Origin: Oceanospirillaceae bacterium
GTDB lineage: Bacteria > Pseudomonadota > Gammaproteobacteria > Pseudomonadales > Litoribrevibacteraceae
Direction of reading: 5' to 3'
Assembly (NCBI GenBank): GCA_015665455.1
Contig: JADFAD010000006.1
Location: 372,001-436,000 of the forward strand
Length of the DNA stretch: 64,000 nt
The notes under the pieces are model-generated. The model was not told the origin of the DNA, ran no database searches, and saw only the letters and a program-made list of their open reading frames with translations. This document shows, piece after piece, positions 38,496 through 47,819 of the stretch (the stretch's first letter is position 1; every line of letters begins with the position of its first letter). The position numbers and the translations under genes are program-made.

Positions 38496-40898
38496 GGCAC
38501 ACGAGCCTGAAACACTTAAGTCATCAACATAAAACCGGTCATTACCGTTGTTTGAATCTTCCGTGAAACGCACTCGAGTATCCGAACTGATATACGCCGT
38601 AATGTCATACGTCTGAGTCGAATCAGAGACATCACCATCAAACGTCTCTAGCAATACCCAGCTGCTGCCATCGTAAATGTGCAAATCCAACTCATCGCCG
38701 CTTTCTGCGTTGGTCTCACGTATATCAAATTGAAGCGTGGCTTCATCTTGGTCTGCAATGTCCATTGCCCGATAAATTTGACGCTGAGCCCCCCCACCAC
38801 CACGGATTTCAAGCTCCCCGCCAGTAATTCTGACTCTGCCACCCGAAGGCGAATCATCATCGTTCACCTCAACCCAACGGTTGGACGTCCAATCGGTATT
38901 ACCATCAGAGTTGTTATAATTCGAGGAGGAGAAGTTATCCAAAAGATCGACACTGGTACAACCAGGATCAATCGCACAAGGCCGAGTGGTATTCATGATA
39001 TCCTGTATTTCAGACGCACTAAGCACTTGATCATAAATGCTTAGTTCATCCAAACTGCCTGAAAAATCGATATCAGAAACGGAACGCCCCATCCTTAAGT
39101 GGCTACTGCCAGTGGTCGTATCAGCGGTGAAACTGAATGCACTGTTGATTTCCACACCATCCAGATAAGAAATCATCTCCGTGCCAGCTCCGCTTGTATC
39201 ACGAACAATGGCGATGTGGTGCCAACCGTCGTCAATATCACTCAAGGTAATCCCGGTATTCCAATCTTGATCACCAATATTCAGATTAAAAGGATCATGG
39301 GTGACCACCACTCGATCCGTCAAACCTGAGCGTTTAATGTTCAGCCCCCAAAAGGTAACGTCGTAACAGAAGAAGAAAATACAACGTTGGCCAATCTGGT
39401 TATATATTCCAGCACCGTCCGATTGAGACGCACTGGCATTAACCCAAATGGCCGTGCTGTAACTGTCAGAAAGCTGTAAATCCGTAGAGGAATTGTCCGT
39501 TCTTAAGTAATCACCACTGCCATCAAACTCGCCGTAATCACAAGTCCCAGGGTTGGTATTAATCGCAGTTAAGAGGTCACTTGTTTGCGCTCCACCGACG
39601 GCATAACCATCCACGCCGTTTCCGGTGTTATCTACGACCTCTCCGGCACTCCCATTCCAGGTTTCACCGTCAAAGATGTACGAGACCAGCGCCTCATCCT
39701 GAGCACAAAAACTCGGACTGGACGCCATGATCTCTTGAATGTGCGTTTGCGTTAAAGCCTGATTAAAAACATAAACTTCGTCAATGTCTCCTTGAAAGTA
39801 GCGTCCACTGTAACCTTGGTCATTGCCTATCTGCAGAGGATTTGAGTTAACCCTGAGATCCTCGCTGTAATTTTCAGTGCCACTCGGAACGCCGTCTAAA
39901 TAGATCGTTTGGGTACCCGCACTTTTAGAATACACAACCGCCACATGAATCCATTCATCCACGGAAACTGAGCCTATGGAATTAAATTGCCTCTGAGTAC
40001 CTGAACTGTTATTCCACCACCAATTAATGTTCCCGCTTGAATTCACATGAAATTCAAAGTTGGTGTCTTTTGAAACAATGGTCATTAACCCGGAAGATGG
40101 AATTTTCTCAGGACGAATCCACGCAGCAACCGTAAGCGCCTCCGTGATATCCAAATCGGCATCATCGGGCACATTCACATAATCATCTGCACCATCGTAT
40201 TCCAGATACTGGTTACACATGCCTACGGGCTCATCAGAATCCACCGAATTTCCGGCACCCAGAGTTCCATCGTGACCGTTTCCTGAATCATCCGGTACGG
40301 TTTGATCGGCAATCGTGTCGAATGACCAATAAGCGACTTCATCCGGCACATTTGAACATAGCGTCCCAAAGTCACCATTCGCAATCGCATCCGAGTCATA
40401 GGTCACCGAATTACTGCCATTAATCGCCACCGAACTTTCAGACGTTATTGCACCACGGATATCAAAATTGCCACTGACGGTCACCGCCCCCGTTGCATAA
40501 ATGATGGCGTTGATATCAGGATTACCAGAAATGGAAACGGGACCATCAACAATAATGATTACATTTTCAGGCTCACCCGTTGAATTAATTTCAACCCCGG
40601 AAGAAATCGTTAATGACGTGAAATACAAACGCGCAGATACCCCCGTCGAATCCAATTGATAACCGCCGCTCAATTGGCCGGAAGCAAAGTAATGATCTCC
40701 CGGATCATACGAATCACTGCCACCCGACTGAATTATATGCGTCGAAGAGGACCAAGTAGGTACCTCAAGGGTAATGGAAGAATCCTCGGTGTCCGAATCC
40801 GGGAACACATCTATGCAGCTGGCAGCAAACGCATTGCCACCACAGTGATAAAGTAAAGAAATTAATACTGCACGAAATAAGGCGATTCCTTTGCCCAT
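36228..40898 (-). CDS. MshQ-like giant adhesin, distal copy (LamG x2)
   Basis: 1556 residues with a signal peptide (ends ~GNAFAAS) and AAAGGTG ribosome site. Order: N-terminal beta-helix-like region (~30-175, alternating Gly/Ser strands), LamG/concanavalin-like domain 1 (~188-398, AAWIRPEKIP, EWIHVAVVYS, GDIDEVYVFN), LamG-like domain 2 (~400-643, DDGWHHIAIVRDT, GSLDELSIYD). Then a further beta-sandwich ending FYVDDLSVSG (~650-800) and the C-terminal MshQ/DUF6701-type region (~803-1556). It ends YGRGNEDPTGTGTFGIYSGR plus a short tail. Last gene of the MSHA operon. Probably a large surface or pilus-tip protein that binds glycans; family role in MSHA function is known only genetically. Its C-terminal half is closely similar to the adjacent 41028 gene, so I call it a duplicate. 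Confidence 0.85.
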   Translation of the reverse strand: MGKGIALFRAVLISLLYHCGGNAFAASCIDVFPDSDTEDSSITLEVPTWSSSTHIIQSGGSDSYDPGDHYFASGQLSGGYQLDSTGVSARLYFTSLTISSGVEINSTGEPENVIIIVDGPVSISGNPDINAIIYATGAVTVSGNFDIRGAITSESSVAINGSNSVTYDSDAIANGDFGTLCSNVPDEVAYWSFDTIADQTVPDDSGNGHDGTLGAGNSVDSDEPVGMCNQYLEYDGADDYVNVPDDADLDITEALTVAAWIRPEKIPSSGLMTIVSKDTNFEFHVNSSGNINWWWNNSSGTQRQFNSIGSVSVDEWIHVAVVYSKSAGTQTIYLDGVPSGTENYSEDLRVNSNPLQIGNDQGYSGRYFQGDIDEVYVFNQALTQTHIQEIMASSPSFCAQDEALVSYIFDGETWNGSAGEVVDNTGNGVDGYAVGGAQTSDLLTAINTNPGTCDYGEFDGSGDYLRTDNSSTDLQLSDSYSTAIWVNASASQSDGAGIYNQIGQRCIFFFCYDVTFWGLNIKRSGLTDRVVVTHDPFNLNIGDQDWNTGITLSDIDDGWHHIAIVRDTSGAGTEMISYLDGVEINSAFSFTADTTTGSSHLRMGRSVSDIDFSGSLDELSIYDQVLSASEIQDIMNTTRPCAIDPGCTSVDLLDNFSSSNYNNSDGNTDWTSNRWVEVNDDDSPSGGRVRITGGELEIRGGGGAQRQIYRAMDIADQDEATLQFDIRETNAESGDELDLHIYDGSSWVLLETFDGDVSDSTQTYDITAYISSDTRVRFTEDSNNGNDRFYVDDLSVSGSCASNVDHLEISAASTGSTCEPLVVTVRACEDSANPCTTLVDNYEESINLTISPSKGDWSNNDGQGTLTDTTGDDGAAAYQFHSDDNGDVSLNLSYIYADAIKITATDNANSLSVESSVITFSDNAFVLNWDDTGSSNTVAIAGRDHGLTATYIRKDSSTGACGTVTTYDGDMALLVWFNDNGAYSSVPNAPGLKDETDLSSVTLPAAQPVSSNIDVHFTEGVADLSMTSTDVGQFTVSILDNSGFVVDENNNPLDVTGESALATVEPFGFSLDVHETSTAVDCATSGTRASASTGASYAVDSSGSVYKRAGEQFKLVVRAVLWDSSDDDSPVDGLPDSDADFYDNGCTVSFGNENTRETVTVSLNNSLPSGGSTGLLGGSSSYVVNSFSSGVGEVNTDYDEVGIVSLTGNLTSSNYLSVGSRPSGSLNNFGRFIPNNFAVSPDPTTPILDDATGWACDFTYQGQNFQFESDIELSVTAYEAGGDVVENYGGEGTSEDYFKLTALTPQNVSSLSVSDNVVGMNSTLAFDQSTSIAPITNAADYDGVATITFSGFLLAYQRAANTANGAGDIPFDADIDWVLDDGELTDSDAACLSTQVAPLSCLDYTIANIVGTEIRYGRVEVGNNNGSELMNLELPVQVQQWMETSSSSALYSFLVNNEDVCSTSWVAGDITLNSYQGNLASGETTGTLGTFSSGIGVIHLSAPGTGNEGSVNAVLGVDDWLKYDFYGRGNEDPTGTGTFGIYSGRQPIFYLRESYR

Positions 40899-41027
40899 GA
40901 TGCACCTTTAAAACCATTCTGTTTGTTTATTGTAGACCAGCCTGAAAACCGCACCGTTTAACAGACCACAATGAGCACCAAATCAAAATATAACCAATTC
41001 TAGAAGGTATTTACTAAGACATAAATC

Positions 41028-43350
41028 CTATCGGTAGCTTTCTCGCAAATAAAAGATAGGCTCTCGCCCTGAGAAAATGCCAAAGCTAGCAGTACCTGTC
41101 GGGTCTTCATTACCTCGACCATAAAAGTCGTATTTCAACCAATCTTCAACATCCAAAGTCACATTCAGGCTACCTTCATTCGTAACTCCTGGAGCAGAAA
41201 GACCAATAGCCCCCTCGCCTCCTGAAAACGTACCAATAGAAGGTGTCGTATCGGCTAACTCAATATTGCCAAGCTCATTCGACAAGGTCACATCACCAGC
41301 AACCCATGACCCCGAGCAATTATCTTGATCGTTCACCTGAAATGAATACTGTGCACTCGAAGCTGCCGTTTCCTTCCACTGTTCAACGTGAACAGGTAAC
41401 TCAAGATCCAATAACTCAGAGCCGTTATTATTACTTACTGTTGCCCTGCCATATCGTATTTCAGTCCCAACAACATTAGAGATTGTATAATCGTCACAAT
41501 CAGTAGGGTCGTTCAAGCAAGCCCCATCGCTGTCGGTGAGCTCGCCGTTATCTAGCACCCAATCAAGATCAGCAGAAAAAGGAATGTCTCCCGCACCAGA
41601 GGCTGAATCAGAAGCTCGCTGATAAGAAAATAAGAATCCACTGAATGTGATGGTTGCATCTCCATCAAAATCTGTCATATCTGTTATTGGAGCTGTTGAA
41701 GTACTTTGATCGAACGCCAAGGTAGGGTTCATACCAACTACATTATCAGTAACACTTAGACTGCTTATATTTTGAGGCGTTAACGCGTTTAATTTAAAGT
41801 AATCTTCGCTCGTTCCCTCACCACCATAATTCTCCGTTACATCACCACCAACTTCATGCGCAGTCAAAGAAAGAACGATGTCACTTTCAAACTGAAAGTT
41901 TTGATCTTGATAAGTAAAATCACACATCCAGCCCGTAGCGTCGTCTAATAACGGAGGAGAAGGTGCATGAGAGACCTCAAAGTGATTTGGAATAAATCGT
42001 CCGATACTTGCAAGTGATACCGGCAAACTGCTACCACTGCCTAGATAACTGCCTGAGGTCAAAGCCCCCGACAAACTGAAAATACCAACTTCATCATAAT
42101 CCGTAGCACGGCTACCAACGCCAGAACTGAATCCATTGAATATAAAGTTTCCAGAGACTTCACCTTCTAACTGACCTTGAACACCAGCCGCAGGTAAATA
42201 ACTAGCGATGGTGGTGGTAACTGTCTCTGGCGTATTTTCTTTTCCAAAAAAACTGGTGCAAGAATTGTCATATAAGTCGCTACCCGCATCAGGTATGCCA
42301 TCTCCAAGCCCCCCGTTTTCAGCGTCATCTGAGGCGTCCCAAAGCACTGACCTTAACGTCATCAGGAAGGTTTCTCCTGCCTTTTTATATACAGAACCTG
42401 AAGGCCCCGTCGCGTACGAGGTTCCTGTTGGTGATGTATCACGGCTCCCAGACGTTGAGCAATCAGGTGTTGCAGCTGAATCATGCATATCCAAAGTCAG
42501 CCCAAACGGTTGAACGATTGCTTCCGAACTTGTCCCTAAAACTTCAATGACCGACCCGTTTAATTCCGATACATACGCTGACTTATCTGAAACACTGATT
42601 GAAAACTGCCCAACATCGGATGTAATAAGGTTTACACCCGCAACGCCGCTACTGAAGTTCACTCCAGTAAAGTTCTCAGAACCGGGTTTACTGGTGGGTA
42701 AGCTAACCGTTGAAGAGGCAGATAAAGAAGGAGCTGGAGGAAGTGAGGGCCCTGAATACGCATTACTGTCCGTATACCAAGCAAATAAATCTTTCGATCC
42801 CTCATAATCAGTGACCACACCGCACTGGTCCATAGGATCCACGGCATTCCTGTCTCGGCGAACATAACTGATCGAGGCTGCATGCGGCCTGCCTGCAATT
42901 GCCACGGTCGGTAAATTATCATTGGGATCCGCATCGGTCAGATCCGTCCATCGAATCAAAAACGCATTATCAGAAAAGCCAATGGCATTTGAGTCCGCCG
43001 TCTCACTGTTTAAACTGTCCGTCGTACGAAGCTTAATTTCATCGGCGTAAACATACTCCAACGCTAAAACAGCTTGCCCATTATCACTCGTATTAAATTG
43101 ATAGGTCGCAGCACCATCATCCAGTGTAGCGTCTGCCAAGTTTCCCTGACCGCTTCCTACAAGCCAACTTCCTCTGCTAATAGAAGACCCTCCGTCATCG
43201 ATTACTTGCAAAGAAACCGTCTCTTCATAATCCATTAAGATACTGCCACTGTTGCATGGAGAAGAGTTGTCTGCACAGGCCGTAATTGTAACTGCCAAGT
43301 TTTCACACGTATTTCCGTCAGCAACAGCGGTTATTTCGAGGTGATCCAAC
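41028..43350 (-). repeat. Shared MshQ tail, copy 1 of a diverged direct repeat
   Basis: Counterpart of 36228-38495 in the same orientation about 4.8 kb away. Runs such as NYGGEGTSEDYFKL and LTPQN are identical in both proteins. Homologous recombination between the two would delete the intervening 4.8 kb and join the head of this gene to the tail of the next. Confidence 0.8.
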
Positions 43351-45920
43351 GCAGTCACACAGGGGTGGGTATAGCTCATAATATCTTGAATACCCTCTTG
43401 AGAAATGGCACGGGAGTAAACTCGTACTTCATCAATTAAGCCATCAAAATATCGACCGCTGTAGCCTTGATCTCCTCCGATATGTAAAGGATCACTATTG
43501 ATAGCCAATGAAGGAATGCTCACCAATGAAGTATCGTTCACCCTTCTATTTCCATTGATATAGACTCGACGAGATCGGTCATCTCTCGAATAGACGATCG
43601 CAACATGAGTCCAGGTATTTAAAGGGGCTTTATCCGCTGAGAAGATCCCCGTAGTAACTTGATCAGATCCTCCTCCTTGCTCTTCCCACCACCAATTAAT
43701 GGACCCAGATGAAGTCAAATGGAACTCAAAGTTCTCATCTTTTGACACAATCGTTTTTAATTCGGAACCATAACTCCTAGGGTTAATCCAAGCGGTCACC
43801 GTTAGCTCTTCTTCTATGTCCAATAAAGCATTGTCAGGCACCGCTACAATCTGATTTGAACCGTCCAAATCAGCACCGTAACAAACCTGTGCGGGCGACG
43901 TATCCGCTCCGCCATCCGGCGTGCCATGTAAATCATAATTAGAGCTGTCTAGAGCTTCATCCGTAACATCTGACCAAAGTGTTTCATCGAGTCGATAATA
44001 GGCGCGATTTGAAAAGTCCGCTACAAACGCCTCTGAAAAAGTAATGAAGGATATAGACTCGGTCGTATGTGCTCGGTCATTATCATTATCGGTATCTTCA
44101 TCGATTCTTAATTGCACGGCACTGTTCGATACGGAACATCGACGAACCCAACCGCCATCCGTACCATCACGCTTTTGTTTATTGCTGACAACCAAAGGCG
44201 GCCCCGCATAACTTTGTTGAAAGCCAACGGTGGTACAAGTGTCAGTTACATTATCAGCAGAACGTAATACCTCGCCTGAAATAACATTCCCCTGCAAATC
44301 TTTAAAATCAGGAATAATGCCATTCTCAATCGCCAAATACGCCACTTGCTCATTCAAAAAAACGGTACCTCCATCTACCTCCGATCGATCCATGCTGATT
44401 TGTGCGCCAGAAGTAGATGCATTAATGGCGAACCCTGTCAGCCACGGTGTATTCGAGGTTGATAATAGGCCATTAACTTTCGATTGAACTTGCACCAAAA
44501 CACTGGGCACAGAACCAAAATCAGTTCGACCAAACGTTAAATTCAAATACGAGCTGCCCGATACAAGCTTACTTTGATAATTTCGCATCGATAAGATATC
44601 AACTTCTAGTTTTGGCCCCCCATTCGGAAACTCAAACTCGCCCACCGGAAACACCACATAATGCATTTCCATATCAGGTACAGCAGAGGTACTCGCTCCT
44701 GGAGGTTCTATCGAAATAACGTCAAAGCTATCCTCATCCACATTACGAATCCGAAACGCTTGAGGATCAGCATTCGCATTATCCGTCAACACGAATACTG
44801 CCGGTGTAGATTCATAAGATTGGTTAAACTCAACCGTCTGCCAATTCCCATTATTGCTTACAGTGACACTGCCAGCCTCCACCACCAAATCATTAGTCGC
44901 AGCAGGGGGGACATAATCGGAGTCATAAGAAAATTCAGAAGAAAAAACAAACAAACTAGCAGCTTCAGCAACATGACTCCGTTCATTATCTTGTCGTTGA
45001 TCTTCATCAACCACTAAACCCACGGAGGAACTGGACAGACTGCAACGACGAAACCAACCACCATCGTCTTCGTTTCTGGTTACCTTTGAAGCAATCACCA
45101 AGGGCGAAGCAGAATACGAACCTAAAAAGTTTTGAGTAACGCACCCGTCATTAAAACCAATAAATTTAGACGAAGTGTTTTGAGTTTCATACGTAACGGT
45201 CGTATTTGAAGTGGAAGTAAACGAGCCCTGAATATTCGATGGTAAATAAAGATAGGCCAGCGATTCATTTGAAATAGCATTCACCCGGAAGTTGCTTCCA
45301 GACGTTGCATCATAATCTTCACTTCGATCAATGGTGACATCAAACCGATCCGATGCCTGATTGGTCACGATCGCGCTTAACCATGGATTCAGTTCATCAT
45401 CAGGCGTATGCCCTACTGAATTGTTCATGGTTTGTAATTGAACAAAGGTAGCCGCGTTGGTTATTCCGGGGGTCGATAAAGTAAAGGTATCATTTTCATC
45501 CAGTCCTCCACCCGGCCCGGTATTATTAAAACTCTGTCCGCTATAAGAGAATAATCCCGCTGTGATTTGATCGCCACTGGGGAACGTATTTGTTCCAGGC
45601 TCTATAGCAAAATAGTGAACCGTCATACCAATATGAGGGCCGTCCTCGGATTCCGGCTCAACAGGCGCAACCTCAAAACCGGTCAGTGTGACATTACGAA
45701 CGCGGGTCATCGAACTGTCACCACCGTCCGTCGTGGCCATCACAAAAACAACAGGAACAAATGTAAAAGTTTGATTGAAAGTAACTGAGGTATAAGCACT
45801 TGTGTCAAAAGTACTATCGAGGTCGACCGATCTGGATTCCATTTTCCAGGCGAAAGAAGAACTACTAAATACAAATAGTAAAAACGAAAGAAAAGAACTT
45901 TTAAATAGACTTCCGAACAC
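41028..45920 (-). CDS. mshQ: MshQ-like giant adhesin, proximal copy (duplicated head domain plus LamG)
   Basis: 1630 residues from a GTG start (GAGAGG nine bases upstream), with a signal peptide (SFLLFVFSSSSFAW). Head: two tandem homologous units of about 300 residues (~26-345 and ~346-632). Each has strands of the type VTFNQTF..VPVVFV / VEFNQSY..TPAVFV and a closing signature DGGWxRRCS...DED...R.H..E. These resemble H-type-lectin-like sheets, an impression not a proven assignment. Next a LamG domain (~637-855, TAWINPRS, TWTHVAIVYS, GLIDEVRVYS) and the MshQ/DUF6701-type C-terminal region (~857-1630), ending YGRGNEDPTGTASFGIFSGR plus tail. Placed directly after mshP, where mshQ lies in Vibrio. 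Cys are scattered in pairs, so disulfides are likely. Confidence 0.88.
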   Translation of the reverse strand: MFGSLFKSSFLSFLLFVFSSSSFAWKMESRSVDLDSTFDTSAYTSVTFNQTFTFVPVVFVMATTDGGDSSMTRVRNVTLTGFEVAPVEPESEDGPHIGMTVHYFAIEPGTNTFPSGDQITAGLFSYSGQSFNNTGPGGGLDENDTFTLSTPGITNAATFVQLQTMNNSVGHTPDDELNPWLSAIVTNQASDRFDVTIDRSEDYDATSGSNFRVNAISNESLAYLYLPSNIQGSFTSTSNTTVTYETQNTSSKFIGFNDGCVTQNFLGSYSASPLVIASKVTRNEDDGGWFRRCSLSSSSVGLVVDEDQRQDNERSHVAEAASLFVFSSEFSYDSDYVPPAATNDLVVEAGSVTVSNNGNWQTVEFNQSYESTPAVFVLTDNANADPQAFRIRNVDEDSFDVISIEPPGASTSAVPDMEMHYVVFPVGEFEFPNGGPKLEVDILSMRNYQSKLVSGSSYLNLTFGRTDFGSVPSVLVQVQSKVNGLLSTSNTPWLTGFAINASTSGAQISMDRSEVDGGTVFLNEQVAYLAIENGIIPDFKDLQGNVISGEVLRSADNVTDTCTTVGFQQSYAGPPLVVSNKQKRDGTDGGWVRRCSVSNSAVQLRIDEDTDNDNDRAHTTESISFITFSEAFVADFSNRAYYRLDETLWSDVTDEALDSSNYDLHGTPDGGADTSPAQVCYGADLDGSNQIVAVPDNALLDIEEELTVTAWINPRSYGSELKTIVSKDENFEFHLTSSGSINWWWEEQGGGSDQVTTGIFSADKAPLNTWTHVAIVYSRDDRSRRVYINGNRRVNDTSLVSIPSLAINSDPLHIGGDQGYSGRYFDGLIDEVRVYSRAISQEGIQDIMSYTHPCVTALDHLEITAVADGNTCENLAVTITACADNSSPCNSGSILMDYEETVSLQVIDDGGSSISRGSWLVGSGQGNLADATLDDGAATYQFNTSDNGQAVLALEYVYADEIKLRTTDSLNSETADSNAIGFSDNAFLIRWTDLTDADPNDNLPTVAIAGRPHAASISYVRRDRNAVDPMDQCGVVTDYEGSKDLFAWYTDSNAYSGPSLPPAPSLSASSTVSLPTSKPGSENFTGVNFSSGVAGVNLITSDVGQFSISVSDKSAYVSELNGSVIEVLGTSSEAIVQPFGLTLDMHDSAATPDCSTSGSRDTSPTGTSYATGPSGSVYKKAGETFLMTLRSVLWDASDDAENGGLGDGIPDAGSDLYDNSCTSFFGKENTPETVTTTIASYLPAAGVQGQLEGEVSGNFIFNGFSSGVGSRATDYDEVGIFSLSGALTSGSYLGSGSSLPVSLASIGRFIPNHFEVSHAPSPPLLDDATGWMCDFTYQDQNFQFESDIVLSLTAHEVGGDVTENYGGEGTSEDYFKLNALTPQNISSLSVTDNVVGMNPTLAFDQSTSTAPITDMTDFDGDATITFSGFLFSYQRASDSASGAGDIPFSADLDWVLDNGELTDSDGACLNDPTDCDDYTISNVVGTEIRYGRATVSNNNGSELLDLELPVHVEQWKETAASSAQYSFQVNDQDNCSGSWVAGDVTLSNELGNIELADTTPSIGTFSGGEGAIGLSAPGVTNEGSLNVTLDVEDWLKYDFYGRGNEDPTGTASFGIFSGREPIFYLRESYR

Positions 45921-45964
45921 TGCTTCAACCTCTCAAGTCAGTGAGTTTTCATTTAAAAACTAAA

Positions 45965-46402
45965 TTATGGCCCCTCGATAACCATAGACACGGTTAGCTC
46001 ACGAGCAGCAAAGTCAGGGCTAACCCCGTAATTGCTTATTCCTCCATAGCTTGCTAATACAGTAATTTCAAATGAAGAAATGTTATCAACTGCCGTGACA
46101 CCCTCACTGTAATTCGTTTCTGAACAAGAACTCAAAGAGATTTCAAAACCGTAAATCTCAAGCCCAGGTATGGCACCAAGCGCAGGGCAGTCAGGTGAAT
46201 TTTGTATTTGATATGCAGCCCATTCAATCCCCGAATACGCGGCCATGTATGCACGAGAGCTTTGCAACCCCATGGTTGACGTTGCGGTTTGATTACTATT
46301 AATCCGCTCTAAAGCCGCGATTATCAAACCTACAATAACAATCAAGAAGATGACAGCAGGCAAAGCAAAACCTTGCTGATGTTTTAATCTATCATTCATC
46401 AT
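45965..46402 (-). CDS. mshP: MSHA biogenesis protein MshP
   Basis: 145 residues, PilX/GspK-like minor pseudopilin of the MSHA pilus. Prepilin-type N-terminus HQQGFALPAVIFLIVIVGLII: a Gly then a hydrophobic helix, but no Glu at position +5, as in GspK/PilX-type tip subunits. C-terminal part is small with two Cys (CPALG, SSCSE). The ATG overlaps the mshO stop by four bases, so translation is coupled. Predicted tip-complex component. Confidence 0.9.
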   Translation of the reverse strand: MMNDRLKHQQGFALPAVIFLIVIVGLIIAALERINSNQTATSTMGLQSSRAYMAAYSGIEWAAYQIQNSPDCPALGAIPGLEIYGFEISLSSCSETNYSEGVTAVDNISSFEITVLASYGGISNYGVSPDFAARELTVSMVIEGP

Positions 46403-47325
46403 GGGGCGTTATCCACATGAACTTGATGTATTAAGGTCACCTTTTCGCCACTTTCAGAGACCGTAAGCGTAATGGTTAACAAACCAGCCCGTTGAGCGTT
46501 TCCTGCTGCGTAATCAAATGAACATGCAGATACATTTTCTATCAAAGTAGATTTTAATGTTGCGCCGCTCAAAGGCGCGTTTCCTATATCATTTGCTTGC
46601 GAAGCTTCAAAATCATACCCCTCGTACTTAACAATCCGTTCATTCGCTAAGTCACAGATATACGAGAGCGCTTGCCCAACTAAATAAAACCGCTTCTGAG
46701 GTGATTCAAAGGCAAATTGGTGTGCGACAGACAGCCCCATTACGTTTCCGTCAACACCAGAATAAGACACGTTGGTAGTTGCTGGCGTAATCACATGGCT
46801 GCCAAAAACAGGCACAGCTGATGAGGCGCTGTTTGATGCAGCATCAGCGTAGACATTCGCACCATTGACGGGATCTCCCGAACCATCCTCCTGTCCTATG
46901 TTATAAATTACGACTCGGCTACCTGTTGAAATGGTTGGTAGACGGCCAATAACCTGAAAAGAAGAATCACTCGTAGAAAAGTCCAATACTTCATCGTCGT
47001 CATTCTCAGTCCCATCGCCCGCTTCGGCGCGGTATCGCCCTGCATCCTGAACCGGAATAAATTCAATGAACGACGATGTACCATTCGTTGTCACTCGTAA
47101 ACTGTTTGGCAGTGCATGACGAACGTCTCTAGCCATTTGACGAACGGACGTCTCCGCCTGATCCACCAATTCAGCTCTACGACTTAAATCAACAAAGGCA
47201 AGCATTTGATTACCCAACATGGTCGCAGCCAAGACAGCAACAATCCCTGCAATGGTAATCACCATAATTAATTCAATTAAGGTAAAACCTTGGTTTGCTT
47301 GCTTAGAGCGGGTTGTATTATCCAT
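46399..47325 (-). CDS. mshO: MSHA minor pilin MshO
   Basis: 308 residues. Class III-type prepilin leader with cleavage at NQG/FTLIELIMVITIAG (Glu +5 present), followed by the MshO-type helix (RRAELVDQAETSVRQMARDVRHALPNS is continuous). The large C-terminal globular domain has two Cys (YICDLA, NVSACSFDY). Likely a GspJ-like minor pilin helping to initiate the MSHA fibre. Overlaps mshD by one base and mshP by four. Confidence 0.93.
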   Translation of the reverse strand: MDNTTRSKQANQGFTLIELIMVITIAGIVAVLAATMLGNQMLAFVDLSRRAELVDQAETSVRQMARDVRHALPNSLRVTTNGTSSFIEFIPVQDAGRYRAEAGDGTENDDDEVLDFSTSDSSFQVIGRLPTISTGSRVVIYNIGQEDGSGDPVNGANVYADAASNSASSAVPVFGSHVITPATTNVSYSGVDGNVMGLSVAHQFAFESPQKRFYLVGQALSYICDLANERIVKYEGYDFEASQANDIGNAPLSGATLKSTLIENVSACSFDYAAGNAQRAGLLTITLTVSESGEKVTLIHQVHVDNAP

Positions 47326-47819
47326 TAGTAATTCGCCCTATAAGCAGAGAGAATCACACTGTTTGACAGCGGGTTCGTTATTGTAATTGTAATAAATAAG
47401 CCGTCAGCCAAAGGAACTGCCGTAACTCCGGAACCTAACGCCTGAGGAACCACTGTGACTGACACATTATAGTTTTCTAGACCAACAACGGATGAATCCG
47501 CCTGGTCATTGATGCCTGTACTTGTATAGCCATGATAATCGCACACATCGTTCTTATCCGGTCGTGCAGCTTCATTAGTTGTGCACACCAGTCCAGAATT
47601 AGGGTCTGCGAAGGGCTTTAATAGAATTTCCTCCATTAAAGATTCAGCTGCAATCTGAGATTGAGTCAAAATCATTGGATCTGCAGTTCGGGTCACCATA
47701 GAAGAAAACGCGGAAGCAAGTGCAGCAACAGCAATCCCCGCTATTGCAATGGCTATGACCATTTCCACCAAAGTCATGCCTGAGTGAGAGAGAATACGAA
47801 GCGAAACAGGACGATTCAT
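47325..47819 (-). CDS. mshD: MSHA minor pilin MshD
   Basis: 164 residues, prepilin leader SHSG/MTLVEMVIAIAIAGIA with Glu +5. A GspI/PilV-type small minor pilin. MSHA-D features: MVTRTADPMILTQSQIAAES, then CTTNEA...CDYHGY with a probable disulfide. Four-base ATGA overlap with mshC. Confidence 0.92.
   Translation of the reverse strand: MNRPVSLRILSHSGMTLVEMVIAIAIAGIAVAALASAFSSMVTRTADPMILTQSQIAAESLMEEILLKPFADPNSGLVCTTNEAARPDKNDVCDYHGYTSTGINDQADSSVVGLENYNVSVTVVPQALGSGVTAVPLADGLFITITITNPLSNSVILSAYRANY

Noticed and set aside
38679-39044. 121-codon frame antisense to the distal mshQ-like gene
   Set aside because: Shadow of a long coding frame; other similar shadows occur throughout 36-46 kb.
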